64,000 nt of DNA from an uncultured Bacteroidales bacterium (GTDB taxonomy: Bacteria > Bacteroidota > Bacteroidia > Bacteroidales > UBA932): NCBI GenBank assembly GCA_934725575.1, contig CAKVCK010000001.1:271671-335670 (forward strand), in the 5' to 3' direction. How positions within the stretch are numbered: position 1 is the stretch's first letter; each line of letters opens with the position of its first letter. The notes under the pieces are model-generated. The model was given only the letters and a program-made list of their open reading frames with translations, was not told where the DNA came from and did not search any database. Below are positions 25,660 through 34,859 of the stretch, one piece after another. The position numbers and the translations under genes are program-made.

Positions 25660-26298
25660 TTATCCGACCACCCAGACAAGCACGTGGTTGTCAAAGGTGA
25701 TGTATTCAAGCTCAAACTCTTCCTCGTAGCCGTCCTTGTGGATGAAGGTCGCGTCAAGCTCACCCTCTCCCTTCGGACGGAATCGCTCGACCTCGATCTG
25801 CTCCGCGAAATTCACCCTGTAGGCTGAAAGTCTTTTGAATATGGCCTCCTTGGCGCACCAGTAGATCGCCAGCTGCTCGTTCCTCTTGTCATCGTCAAGA
25901 TCCTCCAGCTCATCCTCGGAAAGAGCCTTGCGCTCCACGGCGGAGAAGTCACGGGACAAGGACTCGATGTCGATACCGACATCCTCGTTGTCATTCAGGA
26001 TGACAGCCACATATTTATCTGTGTGTGTGATGCTTATATTGGTGACACTGTTCTCCAGATAAGGCTTGCCGTTGTCGTGATGGCTCAGGTAAACCTTCTC
26101 GCCGAACAACTCGCAGAGAAGAGCCCTTACCGCAAGTCTCTGCTTGCGGAGCGACTCGTTGCTGATGAACGAGATTTCCTCCATCTCATCCGACGGGACG
26201 GAGGCAAGCTCGCGAAGTTCATCTTCCGTCTCGGTTATCTGCCAAACCCCTATCAAGGATCTGGACTCTTCCAATTCCTTTTTTAAATATAGTGCCAT
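25660..26298 (-). CDS. 4'-phosphopantetheinyl transferase superfamily protein
   Basis: The 212-residue protein matches the Sfp/AcpS-like superfamily. The N-terminal half contains SLRKQRLAVRALLCELFGE and ISITHTDKYVAVIL (near residue 90). The metal site VGIDIE follows (near 111), and WCAKEAIFKRLS is near 147. These enzymes transfer phosphopantetheine from CoA to a carrier-protein serine, in fatty acid, polyketide or peptide synthesis. No carrier protein or synthase gene is nearby, so it may be the housekeeping enzyme or a secondary one. A minus-strand TATATTTG lies at 26490-26497. Confidence 0.88.
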   Translation of the reverse strand: MALYLKKELEESRSLIGVWQITETEDELRELASVPSDEMEEISFISNESLRKQRLAVRALLCELFGEKVYLSHHDNGKPYLENSVTNISITHTDKYVAVILNDNEDVGIDIESLSRDFSAVERKALSEDELEDLDDDKRNEQLAIYWCAKEAIFKRLSAYRVNFAEQIEVERFRPKGEGELDATFIHKDGYEEEFELEYITFDNHVLVWVVG

Positions 26299-26489
26299 AA
26301 ATTCAGATATTCAAACAAGAAAATATTCCCGCAGCCTCAATCCGGCGGGGGATGGTAAAAGAATGATTATTAAGCATATCGCACGACAGCGGATCGTCCG
26401 ATCGGGGGTCCGCCTTTGATTTGCCGTCTGTCAGAATAGAACTGGGAGGTTCCATATAATCAGTTAATCTTCCTTTGTCAATACGGATG

Positions 26490-26497
26490 CAAATATA
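26490..26497 (-). promoter_or_regulatory. -7 box upstream of the phosphopantetheinyl transferase
   Basis: TATATTTG on the minus strand, about 190 bp before the start at 26298. The intervening 26299-26489 holds no gene that I can support. Confidence 0.4.
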
Positions 26498-26537
26498 ATG
26501 ATTTTTTGAATTAGAAAGAAAATACAACGGAAATTGT

Positions 26538-26545
26538 TATCTTTG
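26538..26545 (+). promoter_or_regulatory. -7 box for mdh
   Basis: TATCTTTG, 47 bp before the mdh ATG. No TTTG at 19 bp upstream. The AT-rich surroundings contrast with the coding DNA. Confidence 0.55.
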
Positions 26546-26592
26546 TAACACTTTTGACAGTTATAGGATTTTTAACATAAAATTTTTCAACA

Positions 26593-27585
26593 ATGGGATT
26601 TTTGACAAACGAGAAGCTGCTCATCGTCGGTGCAGGCGGTGCGATCGGCTCCAACATGGCTCAGACCGCTCTTATGCTCGGTCTTACTCCTAACATCTGT
26701 CTCTATGACATCATCGAACCGGCTGTCCACGGTGTAGCCGAGGAAATGTACCACTGTGCTTTCCCTGGTGCCAATGTAACTTGGACAACCGATCCTAAGG
26801 AGGCCTTCACAGGCGCCAAGTTCATCATCTCTTCCGGCGGCGCGCCACGCAAGGACGGTATGACCCGCGAGGATCTTCTCAAGGGCAACTGCCAGATCGC
26901 CGCTCAGTTCGGTGACTACATCAAGGAGTACTGCCCTGATGTCAACCACGTTGTGGTTATCTTCAACCCGGCCGATGTGACGGCTCTCACCGCTCTCATC
27001 CACTCAGGCCTCAAGCCTAACCAGCTCACCTCTCTCGCGGCTCTTGACTCCACACGTCTTCAGGAGCAGCTCGCGAAGGCTTGCGGTGTTCCGCAGTACA
27101 AGGTTACCGATTGCTACACCTACGGCGGTCACGGCGAGCAGATGGCTGTATTCGCCTCAAAGGCAAAGGTTGACGGCAAGCCTCTCTCTGAGTTCAACAT
27201 CTCTGAGGAGCGTTGGGCCGAGATCAAGCACGACACCATCCAGGGTGGCTCCAACATCATCAAGCTCCGTGGACGTTCTTCATTCCAGAGCCCTGCCTAC
27301 CAGGCCGTCAAGATGATCGAGGGCGCTATGGGCGGAACTCCGTTCACCTGGCCGGCAGGTTGCTACGTCAACTGCGACAAGTGCGGCTTCAAGAACGTGA
27401 TGATGGCTATGCCTACCACAATCGACGCCACCGGTGTCCACTTCACTGAGCCTCAGGGAACTGAAGTCGAGATGGCTGACCTCCAGAAGTCTTACGAGCA
27501 CCTTTGCAAGATGCGTGAGGAAATCATCGCCCTTGGCATCGTTCCTCCGGTTGACGAGTGGAAGAAAGACAACGTGAACCTTTAG
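26593..27585 (+). CDS. mdh: Malate dehydrogenase
   Basis: The 330-residue protein has the NAD-binding GAGGAIGSN (near residue 13), the active-site region with IFNPADVTA (near 124) and the catalytic His region DCYTYGGHGEQMAVF (near 173). The sequence is of the Bacteroidetes type rather than the gammaproteobacterial Mdh. It interconverts malate and oxaloacetate, in Bacteroidales mostly as the first reductive step toward succinate and propionate. Codon use leans to CGT, GGT and GCT, unlike the neighbours, which suggests high expression. It is monocistronic with its own promoter and terminator. One of the few backbone CATG sites lies here. Confidence 0.93.
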   Translation: MGFLTNEKLLIVGAGGAIGSNMAQTALMLGLTPNICLYDIIEPAVHGVAEEMYHCAFPGANVTWTTDPKEAFTGAKFIISSGGAPRKDGMTREDLLKGNCQIAAQFGDYIKEYCPDVNHVVVIFNPADVTALTALIHSGLKPNQLTSLAALDSTRLQEQLAKACGVPQYKVTDCYTYGGHGEQMAVFASKAKVDGKPLSEFNISEERWAEIKHDTIQGGSNIIKLRGRSSFQSPAYQAVKMIEGAMGGTPFTWPAGCYVNCDKCGFKNVMMAMPTTIDATGVHFTEPQGTEVEMADLQKSYEHLCKMREEIIALGIVPPVDEWKKDNVNL

Positions 27586-27609
27586 TCTTTACTGACACAT
27601 TGAATATGA

Positions 27610-27635
27610 CAGGTCCGGGATTCCGGACCTGTTTT
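27610..27635 (+). terminator. Rho-independent terminator after mdh
   Basis: CAGGTCCGG (27610-27618), loop GATT, CCGGACCTG (27623-27631), then TTTTGTTTTT. Confidence 0.85.
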
Positions 27636-27702
27636 GTTTTTCCCATCGGCTCCGTGACCACAGCGGCATAAAATTCGTATCAATATATTCTTATAAAAGT
27701 GC

Positions 27703-27710
27703 TATTTTTG
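27703..27710 (+). promoter_or_regulatory. -7 box for the TPR-envC-tsaE unit
   Basis: TATTTTTG 27 bp before the ATG at 27737. Confidence 0.5.
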
Positions 27711-27736
27711 TAAGATAAAGCCCGATTATTAAGAGT

Positions 27737-29428
27737 ATGAATGGAAAAAGGCTGATAATGGTGATTCTGGCCGGGATGTTTTTGGCGTCCGGGCTGGGAT
27801 ATTCACAAGAGAATAAGATAAGGTATCCACAAAACAACAAGGTCGCCAAGACGGCTGACAGTGAACTGATTGACGCTGTCGCCGCTATGGACAACAAACA
27901 GTATAAGGATGCTAAGGACAAACTGGAGAAGATAACGGAGACGGCTCCCGGAAACGATGCGGCATTCTATTATCTTGGAATGTGCCGGCTTTACCTCAAC
28001 GACCTAAACGGCGCGAAAGCGGCGTTCAAGAAGGCTTCCGAGCTGGATCCGTCCAATTTTTGGTACAAGGAAAGACTTGCGCGGACATATTCATTGTCGG
28101 GAGAGGACGATCTGACTATCGCAACCTACGAGGAACTTCTGAAGGATTTCCCGAAAAAGAACGACATCTATTTCACACTGGTAAACCTCTACCTCAAGCA
28201 GAACCAGTACGACAAGGCTCTGTCAGCGATGGATCAGATCGAGAACGTGTTCGGCAAGAGCGAGAACGTGACCGCCACGAGGTACGACATCCTGCTCCGC
28301 CAGAACAAGCCGGAGGAAGCCCTTAAAACGCTGGTGGACTACAACAAGGAATTCTCCTCCCCTTACGTCCTGACCAAGCTGGGCGACCATTCGATGGCTG
28401 AATATAAAGACACGGCGGCCCTTGCGTACTACCGGGAGGCGCTTGACCTCCAGAGCGGGTATATGCCGGCATTGCTCGGGGAATCCGAGGTGTACCGCAT
28501 CCGCAGGAACTTCCCGGAATTTTTCAAGACGGTGAACCAGTTCATCGCCGATGAGGAGACCGATGTGCAGACCAAGACACAGTATCTTGATATGCTCGTG
28601 AGGCGTTCCGACCCTCGGTTCATCCAGAATGTCAAGCCGCAGATCGACACACTGTACGAGAATCTTGTGCTGGTCCATCCGGCAGACAGCGCCGCGCTCA
28701 CCGCTGCCGGACTGTACTGGTACTCAACAGATAGGATTGATAAAGCCAAAGAATCGCTGCGCAAGAATATGACTCTGTACCCGGAAAGCCTTGGCGCCAC
28801 CGGGGCATACGTCCAGCTTCTTGGACTTCAGAAAGACTGGGACGCCTTGGATGCCGCCTGCGACAGCGCTTTGGTCAGATTCCCGAAAGAAACATCCTTT
28901 CTGGATATGAAGAACGTCTCCTGCTACAATAGGAAAGATTGGCAGGGGATCATCGACAACAACAAGAAAATCATAGAGATAGCGCAAGGCGACACCTCGG
29001 TGACGATTCCGGCGCTGTCCTCCATCGGTGATATGTACCACGAGCTCGGGAACGAGAAAGAGGCCTTCAAGGTTTACACCCAGGTTCTGAAAATCAATCC
29101 GGACTACGCTCCGGCGCTGAACAACTACGCCTACTATCTCGCGCTCAAAGGCAGCAAGCTCAAGAAGGCCTGCGCGATGAGCAAAAAGACCATCGAGAAA
29201 GAGCCGGATAACCCGACATATCTGGACACATACGGGTGGATCCTGCATCTTTTGGGACGGGACCAGGAGGCCAAGACCCAATTCAAGCACGCTATGCTTT
29301 ACGGAGCCAAGGAGAGCGTGACAAGTCTGGAGCACTATGCCGTTGTGCTTGAGGCTCTTGGAGAGACAGATCTTGCCAAGGTTTACAGGACGTTGGCTGA
29401 AAACAGAAAAGCGGAGGGCAAGGAATAA
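27737..29428 (+). CDS. Periplasmic tetratricopeptide-repeat protein
   Basis: The 563-residue protein has a signal peptide (residues 1-23, ending GLGYSQ) and then serial 34-residue TPR units. Examples are AAFYYLGMCRLYLNDLNGAKAAFKKASELDP, given here as positions 74-104, then DIYFTLVNLYLKQNQYDKAL and YAPALNNYAYYLALKGSKLKKA, ending with a YLDTYGWILHLLGRDQEAKTQF unit. TPRs mediate protein contacts; it probably organises an envelope complex. The stop overlaps the start of the EnvC-like gene by 1 bp, so the two are likely made together and may act in the same cell-wall process. Confidence 0.85.
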   Translation: MNGKRLIMVILAGMFLASGLGYSQENKIRYPQNNKVAKTADSELIDAVAAMDNKQYKDAKDKLEKITETAPGNDAAFYYLGMCRLYLNDLNGAKAAFKKASELDPSNFWYKERLARTYSLSGEDDLTIATYEELLKDFPKKNDIYFTLVNLYLKQNQYDKALSAMDQIENVFGKSENVTATRYDILLRQNKPEEALKTLVDYNKEFSSPYVLTKLGDHSMAEYKDTAALAYYREALDLQSGYMPALLGESEVYRIRRNFPEFFKTVNQFIADEETDVQTKTQYLDMLVRRSDPRFIQNVKPQIDTLYENLVLVHPADSAALTAAGLYWYSTDRIDKAKESLRKNMTLYPESLGATGAYVQLLGLQKDWDALDAACDSALVRFPKETSFLDMKNVSCYNRKDWQGIIDNNKKIIEIAQGDTSVTIPALSSIGDMYHELGNEKEAFKVYTQVLKINPDYAPALNNYAYYLALKGSKLKKACAMSKKTIEKEPDNPTYLDTYGWILHLLGRDQEAKTQFKHAMLYGAKESVTSLEHYAVVLEALGETDLAKVYRTLAENRKAEGKE

Positions 29429-30633
29429 TGGGAAGACGGACCGGGATATTCATTATTGCTGTCATCGCCGCGCTGGCCTGGCATATTCCGGCATATTCCC
29501 AGAACACCCGGACACAGGAGGCTCGCCGGGCAAGGCTTCAGAAGGAGATAGCCATCCTGGACGAGCAGATCAGGGCGAACTCCGCGAAAAGCGCCAATGC
29601 TATGAGCCGCCTCACCCTCATCAGCGGCAAGGTTGACTCCAGAAAGCGACTCATCGAAGAAAGCGACAGGGAGATTTCTGAATATTCAGACTCAATCGCG
29701 AGGAAGGAAAGGGAAATCAGCGTCATCAAGGCAAGGCTGGACACATTATCCGCACATTATGCAAGGCTTGTGCGTGGGGCCTACATCAACAGGAGTCCTA
29801 AAGTCTGGTATATGTACATTCTAGCCAGCGACAACATCGGACAGGCATTCAGGAGATATGGCTACCTGAGGGATCTGTCACGACAGATGAATGTCCAGGC
29901 TTCGAAGATCATCGACATCCGTGAGGAACTTGAGAAAGAAAGCGCAAAACTGACCGCTATGAAGCGTGGCGCCGAGGCGGTCAGGGCTCAGAGAGTCTCG
30001 GAGATGAACAAGCTCAAGGCCGAGGAGGACGAGGCCAGGAGCCTTGTGAGCCAGCTTAAGAAAAACAAGAGGAAGTACCAGTCGGACTTATCCAGGAAAC
30101 AACGTGAGGTAGAGGCGCTTAACAGGGAAATCGAGCGGATCATCCGCTCGGCCACCGAAGGCACCGGGAAATCCGGGAAGGGCAGCTCGCAGACTGTGAC
30201 ACGCAAGCCTATCGACTACACCCTCGCCAAGAAGTTCGAGGCGAACAAGGGCAAGCTTCCGTGGCCGGCCGACGGTCCGGTCGTGGATCATTTCGGGCAG
30301 CGGTTCCATCCGGTCTATACCAACCTCAAGCTGCCTTTCAACAATGGAGTGACGATCGCGCTTCCGGCAGGGACGGAGATCAAGGCTGTGTTTGACGGTG
30401 TCGTAAAGCAGATTGTGGTGATGCCGGGGTACAACAAGTGCATCCTTGTGCAGCACGGCAACTACTTCTCGTTCTACTGCAAGCTGGGGACTGTGAGTGT
30501 CAAGGCCGGAGACAAGGTCAAGACGGGACAGGTTGTGGGGACAGTGGACACGATCGGCGGGGAGACGCAGCTGCATTTCCAGATCTGGTCGGGGCGCACG
30601 CCGCAGAATCCGGAGAAGTGGCTGAGGCCATAA
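29428..30633 (+). CDS. EnvC-like murein hydrolase activator with degenerate LytM domain
   Basis: The 401-residue protein has a signal peptide (residues 1-25), a long coiled coil (about residues 28-245, rich in Arg/Glu/Lys heptads) and a C-terminal LytM/M23 domain (about 285-400). Active M23 peptidases have HxxxD and HxH zinc ligands. Here the first site reads FNNGVTIALPAG and the last LHFQIWSG, so the first His and one of the last are missing. That is the EnvC condition, in which the domain activates amidases rather than cutting. It should work at the division septum. Overlaps the TPR gene by 1 bp; tsaE follows 11 bp later. Confidence 0.85.
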   Translation: MGRRTGIFIIAVIAALAWHIPAYSQNTRTQEARRARLQKEIAILDEQIRANSAKSANAMSRLTLISGKVDSRKRLIEESDREISEYSDSIARKEREISVIKARLDTLSAHYARLVRGAYINRSPKVWYMYILASDNIGQAFRRYGYLRDLSRQMNVQASKIIDIREELEKESAKLTAMKRGAEAVRAQRVSEMNKLKAEEDEARSLVSQLKKNKRKYQSDLSRKQREVEALNREIERIIRSATEGTGKSGKGSSQTVTRKPIDYTLAKKFEANKGKLPWPADGPVVDHFGQRFHPVYTNLKLPFNNGVTIALPAGTEIKAVFDGVVKQIVVMPGYNKCILVQHGNYFSFYCKLGTVSVKAGDKVKTGQVVGTVDTIGGETQLHFQIWSGRTPQNPEKWLRP

Positions 30634-30644
30634 ATTCATTTGAT

Positions 30645-31070
30645 ATGAGGCACGAGATCATCATAAAGGACCTGCAGGACATCGACAGGGCTGCGGGTGA
30701 GTTCCTTTCGCAGACGGAAGGGCATAATATTCTGGCGTTCTATGCTCCGATGGGGGCTGGGAAGACTACTTTTACCACGGCGATCTGCCGGCGGCTCGGG
30801 GTGCGGGAGGACGCTGTCAGTTCTCCGACATTCGCGATTGTGAATGAATATCGCACAGGGTCGGGGGAACCGATGTACCATTTTGACTTTTACAGGATTA
30901 CCAAGATTGCAGAGGCTCTTGACATCGGATTCTATGACTACATTGACAGCGGTTGTCTATGCATTATGGAGTGGCCGGAGAACATCGAGGAGATTCTGCC
31001 AGAGGAGACGCTGCGGGTGCACATCGCAGTCAATCCGGATGAGTCTCGGACGGTTTCCTGGGAGGACTAA
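30645..31070 (+). CDS. tsaE: tRNA threonylcarbamoyladenosine biosynthesis ATPase TsaE
   Basis: The 141-residue protein carries the P-loop YAPMGAGKTTFTTAICRRLG (near residue 33), then VSSPTFAIVNEY and YHFDFYRI, and the Walker-B-like region IMEWPEN. These motifs and the length are diagnostic of TsaE. With TsaB, TsaC and TsaD it installs t6A at position 37 of tRNAs reading ANN codons. The start at 30645 is chosen for homology length; the frame is open far upstream across envC. A very strong hairpin follows. Confidence 0.92.
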   Translation: MRHEIIIKDLQDIDRAAGEFLSQTEGHNILAFYAPMGAGKTTFTTAICRRLGVREDAVSSPTFAIVNEYRTGSGEPMYHFDFYRITKIAEALDIGFYDYIDSGCLCIMEWPENIEEILPEETLRVHIAVNPDESRTVSWED

Positions 31071-31123
31071 GATCGCTTTTAGCATAGTCTTAAAAACAAT
31101 TCGTGATTCCATACGTAGGGGGA

Positions 31124-31194
31124 TGGCCAGAAAAAAAGGCAAAAGCCAAATTTTGCACGGTGGACCAAAATTTGGCTTTTGATTTTTCTGGCCT
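31124..31194. terminator. Nested bidirectional terminator between tsaE and yifB
   Basis: The inner stem pairs 31141-31155 with 31165-31180 (AAAAGCCAAATTTTG and CAAAATTTGGCTTTT). Outside it, GGCCAGAAAAA and TTTTTCTGGCC pair again. The whole is a near-continuous inverted repeat of about 70 bp touching the stop codon of the minus-strand gene. Confidence 0.85.
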
Positions 31195-32768
31195 TATCCG
31201 AATGTTTCAAGATTCAGGCGGTCGAGGAAGCGGTAGGAGGCGGCTTCGCGGAGATGTTCAGGCTTGATGTCGCGCGATGCCTCAAGGTCCGCTATGGTTC
31301 TGGAAACCTTTAGGATTCTGGAATATGCGCGGGCTGACAGGCCAAGACGGCTGATAAGCAGCTCCATCACCTTGCGGCATTCGTCATTCAACTGGCAATG
31401 CTTTTCCAGCAGGCGGTTGTTCATCTCGGCGTTCGTGAATATCCCGTCATCGGCGAAACGTTGTTTCTGGAGCATCCTCGCCTTCAATACTCTCTGAGCC
31501 ACAACCTCGCTGGGTTCCCCTTTCTTACGGCCTACAAGTTTCACTGTGTCAACAGGATGGAGCCATAATTGAATATCTATTCTGTCCATCACCGGGCCGG
31601 AGAGTTTCGAGAGGTAGTTCAGCCTTTGGCCTGGGGTGCAACGGCAACGGTCACCTTCGCCGTAGTAGCCGCACGGGCAGGGATTCGAGGCGGCGACAAG
31701 CATAAAGGAGGCGGGATATTCAAGTTTGGAGCGGAGCCTTGAGATTGTTACTTTCCTGTCCTCCATCGGGCCCCGAAGAGCCTCCAGGACGGATTTCGGC
31801 ATCTGACCATATTCATCAAGAAAGAGGATTCCGTTTTCGGCCAGTGTGACTTCTCCGGGACGGATGTCGGCTCCGGCTCCGCCGCCTATGATCGCAGGGA
31901 GGGATGCGCTGTAGTGGGGAGCGCGGAAAGGTCGTGTACGGATCAGGCCTATCTGCGAGCCTTTCATTCCGGCCACAGAGTAGATCTTGCTCGTGACGAT
32001 TGCCTCCTCGGTGGTCATCGGCGGCAGGATTCCGGCCATAGCCTTGGCCAGTGAACTCTTGCCGCTGCCGGGAGGTCCTACCATTATAAGATTATGCCCG
32101 CCGGCGGCAGCTATCTCCACTCCCCTTTTCGCTCCCTCCTGACCGATTATCTCCGAGAAGTCCATCACATCCTGACCTGAGGGCTTTCGGGCACGTTGCG
32201 CGTTTCTGGACAGTTTTCTGTAAAGTCTTGTGTTCCAGACAAGAAGATCGCTGCAATCCTCCTGCTCCTCAAGAATACGGATGACATCGGCCAACGTCTC
32301 GACACCGAATATCGAGAGGTCATTGCATTCGGTGGCCTCAAGGGCGGAACGGAGCGGCAGGATGCATCCGGATATTCCCAGACCGGTCACCAAGTCGGCG
32401 AACGGCAGAGCACCTTGAACCTCCCTCACGGAGCCATCCAAGCCGAGCTCGCCCATAATCAAGTATTTGTCAAGTCCCGGGAAACGCTTCTGCTCGGAAG
32501 CCGCAAGGATGCCGATGGCGATCGGCAGGTCATAGCCGCTGCCGTTCTTCCGCACATCGGCCGGGGCCAGATTGATCACGATCTTCTTTCCCGGAATCCG
32601 GAAACCCAGCGACTGAAGGGCGGTGATTGTCCGCAGAAGGCTTTCCTTGACCGCCGCGTCGGCCAAGCCGACCAAATGTATTCCTATTCCTTGTGTGATG
32701 TCCACCTCCACGGTGACGGGGACTGCCTCGATGCCGATGCACTTCGCCCCAAGAATGTTTATCAACAT
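31194..32768 (-). CDS. comM: YifB/ComM-type Mg-chelatase-like AAA+ ATPase
   Basis: The 524-residue protein begins with a ChlI-like domain (GIHLVGLADAAVKESLLR near 30-47). It then has Walker A MVGPPGSGKSSLAKAM (near 225), Walker B GILFLDEYGQMP and a zinc-ribbon-like CPCGYYGEGDRCRC near 360. The C-terminal helical part ends RFLDRLNLE. YifB/ComM is a hexameric helicase that promotes branch migration during natural transformation; in most bacteria it is present regardless of known competence. Together with the short ComEC it is the only competence-linked gene here. It ends against the nested terminator. Confidence 0.9.
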   Translation of the reverse strand: MLINILGAKCIGIEAVPVTVEVDITQGIGIHLVGLADAAVKESLLRTITALQSLGFRIPGKKIVINLAPADVRKNGSGYDLPIAIGILAASEQKRFPGLDKYLIMGELGLDGSVREVQGALPFADLVTGLGISGCILPLRSALEATECNDLSIFGVETLADVIRILEEQEDCSDLLVWNTRLYRKLSRNAQRARKPSGQDVMDFSEIIGQEGAKRGVEIAAAGGHNLIMVGPPGSGKSSLAKAMAGILPPMTTEEAIVTSKIYSVAGMKGSQIGLIRTRPFRAPHYSASLPAIIGGGAGADIRPGEVTLAENGILFLDEYGQMPKSVLEALRGPMEDRKVTISRLRSKLEYPASFMLVAASNPCPCGYYGEGDRCRCTPGQRLNYLSKLSGPVMDRIDIQLWLHPVDTVKLVGRKKGEPSEVVAQRVLKARMLQKQRFADDGIFTNAEMNNRLLEKHCQLNDECRKVMELLISRLGLSARAYSRILKVSRTIADLEASRDIKPEHLREAASYRFLDRLNLETFG

Positions 32769-32992
32769 AGTTTAAAGTCCTTTATGCACTTCGGCAAAGA
32801 TGGGGCAACAAAACGTAAATTTTCTAAAGAAACAGAAATTTCGTCATAAAAAACAGAAATATTTTTTCTTATGGTCGAATCATACAATACTATCCGGAGT
32901 CCACATCTGCCGCCCTCGTTAAAAACAAGTCGGCAAGCTAATCCGGAATATTAAATTATTGTTACAACGGCAGGTTTGACATCATTTTTGAT

Positions 32993-33000
32993 TATATTTG
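32993..33000 (+). promoter_or_regulatory. -7 box for the uridine-kinase-family gene
   Basis: TATATTTG 28 bp before the ATG at 33028. The 32769-32992 interval is AT-rich and holds no gene. Confidence 0.5.
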
Positions 33001-33027
33001 AGAGATTTCTTTTAACAAAAACGGGAA

Positions 33028-34758
33028 ATGGAGAAGAATGAGATAACATTGTTCTGCGTCAATGACGGGAAGAACCATAAGATTGAGAAAGGGGAGGATC
33101 TGAAGGCCTTGTCGGACAAGTTCTGTTCCTGCGTCACGGATGGGAAGACCGGGAAAAAGTACGATGTGCTGGCGGCTTTGGTGGACAACAAGCTGAAGGA
33201 ACTCAGTTTCAAGCCATCCAACCTGCACAGGGTCGAGTTCATCGGGTACAATCATCCGGATGGAAGACGGAGCTACGTACGGTCGCTTTGCTTCGTGCTT
33301 CAGAACGCCGTGAGGGAACTCTATCCGGACAAGGTGCTGGTGATCGACCACTCGCTGCCAAGCGGACTATACTGCGAAATCATCGAGAAGGGGAAGAACG
33401 AAGACGGGCGGCACAAGCCTTATTTTGTCACCGATGACGAGATTGACAGGATAAGGGAGAAGATGAAGGAGATAGTGGCGAAGGACCTGCCGTTTACAAA
33501 GGTAAAGATGTTCTCCGAAGAGGCAGAGTCTCTATTTCTCGCCAACAACCAGCCGCAGAAGGCCGAGCTCCAGAAGAGTCTTGGGACATTCAGTTGCAGC
33601 GTCTATTACCTTGACGGAAAGGCCGACACCTTCCACGGGCCGCTGATCCCTTCGACAGGTTACCTCAAGGTGTTCGACATCAGCGGAGTGGGCGAAGGGC
33701 TTTGCCTGCAATCCCCTATGATGACGGATTTCAGCAAGGTGATGCCGATGAAACGCCAGAGCAAGATCGCGGCGACCCTCAAGGAATATTCCGACTGGTG
33801 CTCGATCATCAATATCGAGAGCATCGGAACGCTTAACAAGGCCGTGAAGGACGGCAAGGCGGTCAGCATAATCAACTTGGCGGAATCGCTTCACGAAAGG
33901 AATTATGCGAGGATAGCGGACAGGATCTATGCCGAGAGAGGCACGAAGAGGATCGTGATGATAGCCGGTCCGTCTTCCAGCGGAAAGACTTCATCCTCGC
34001 TGCGAATCGCTCTCCAGTGCAAAGTGCTGGGACTCAAGCCGAAAGTCATTGAGTTGGACAACTATTTCGTGGACAGGGAGCACACTCCGAAGGACGAGGA
34101 CGGCAACTACGATTTCGAGTCGCTCTACGCTATGGATCTCGAGTTCCTCAACAAGCAGCTCAACGAACTGCTTGAAGGCAAGGAGGTTGAGATTCCAAGG
34201 TTCGATTTCAAGACCGGGAGCAGAGTCTTCGAGGGCAACAAACTGCGCCTTGAGGACAAGGATATCCTGATAATGGAAGGAATCCACGCCCTGAATCCGG
34301 AGATGACCTCGGCGGTGGACAACTCAAGAATATTCAGAGTCTATGTCTCCGCCCTGACCTCGCTGAACATCGATGAGAACAACAACATGTCCACATCGGA
34401 CAACCGCCTGCTCCGCAGGATGGTGCGCGACAACCGTGTCAGGGGCATAACTCCGGAAGAGACGATAATGAGGTGGAACAGCGTGCGCCGCGGAGAAAGC
34501 AAGAATATCTTCCCGTTCCAGGAGAATGCGGACGTGCTGTTCAACTCAGCCCTGATCTTCGAGCTTCCGATGCTGAAATATTATGCGGAGCCGCTTCTGC
34601 TCAGAATTTCTCCGAATTCTCCCGCCTACACCGAAGCGGTGCGTCTGCTCAAGTTCCTGGACTACATCGTAGCCCTGCAACCGGGCGAGATCTCGGCGAT
34701 TCCGCCAACATCAATTATGCGTGAGTTCATTGGCGGACAGACACTGACAAGAGACTAG
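33028..34758 (+). CDS. TGS/ThrRS-like domain plus uridine kinase (nucleoside kinase) protein
   Basis: The 576-residue protein has three parts. Residues about 1-70 resemble a TGS-like fold. Residues about 70-260 carry an HxxxH-like threonyl-tRNA-synthetase second domain (GYNHPDGRRSYVRS, later DTFHGPLIPSTGYLK). The C-terminal phosphoribulokinase/uridine kinase domain starts with P-loop VMIAGPSSSGKTSSSLRIAL (near 315), followed by ELDNYFVDREHTPKDEDG and IPRFDFKTGSR. Proteins of this layout are annotated as nucleoside or uridine kinases; the synthetase-like part may sense or bind tRNA or metabolites. Single gene with its own terminator. One backbone CATG site lies here. Confidence 0.88.
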   Translation: MEKNEITLFCVNDGKNHKIEKGEDLKALSDKFCSCVTDGKTGKKYDVLAALVDNKLKELSFKPSNLHRVEFIGYNHPDGRRSYVRSLCFVLQNAVRELYPDKVLVIDHSLPSGLYCEIIEKGKNEDGRHKPYFVTDDEIDRIREKMKEIVAKDLPFTKVKMFSEEAESLFLANNQPQKAELQKSLGTFSCSVYYLDGKADTFHGPLIPSTGYLKVFDISGVGEGLCLQSPMMTDFSKVMPMKRQSKIAATLKEYSDWCSIINIESIGTLNKAVKDGKAVSIINLAESLHERNYARIADRIYAERGTKRIVMIAGPSSSGKTSSSLRIALQCKVLGLKPKVIELDNYFVDREHTPKDEDGNYDFESLYAMDLEFLNKQLNELLEGKEVEIPRFDFKTGSRVFEGNKLRLEDKDILIMEGIHALNPEMTSAVDNSRIFRVYVSALTSLNIDENNNMSTSDNRLLRRMVRDNRVRGITPEETIMRWNSVRRGESKNIFPFQENADVLFNSALIFELPMLKYYAEPLLLRISPNSPAYTEAVRLLKFLDYIVALQPGEISAIPPTSIMREFIGGQTLTRD

Positions 34759-34807
34759 GCAGGGAGCCTCCGGACTCCACCGGGAATAACGGTTTGAGTA
34801 AATTGAG

Positions 34808-34842
34808 AAAGGCTGGCCGAAGACGATTCGGTCAGCCTTTTC
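34808..34842. terminator. Bidirectional terminator after the nucleoside kinase
   Basis: AAAGGCTGGCCGAA (34808-34821) pairs with TTCGGTCAGCCTTT (34827-34840) with one mismatch; T- and A-runs flank it, so it can serve the convergent Bat operon too. Confidence 0.8.
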
Positions 34843-34859
34843 CATTCATATTCAACTTA

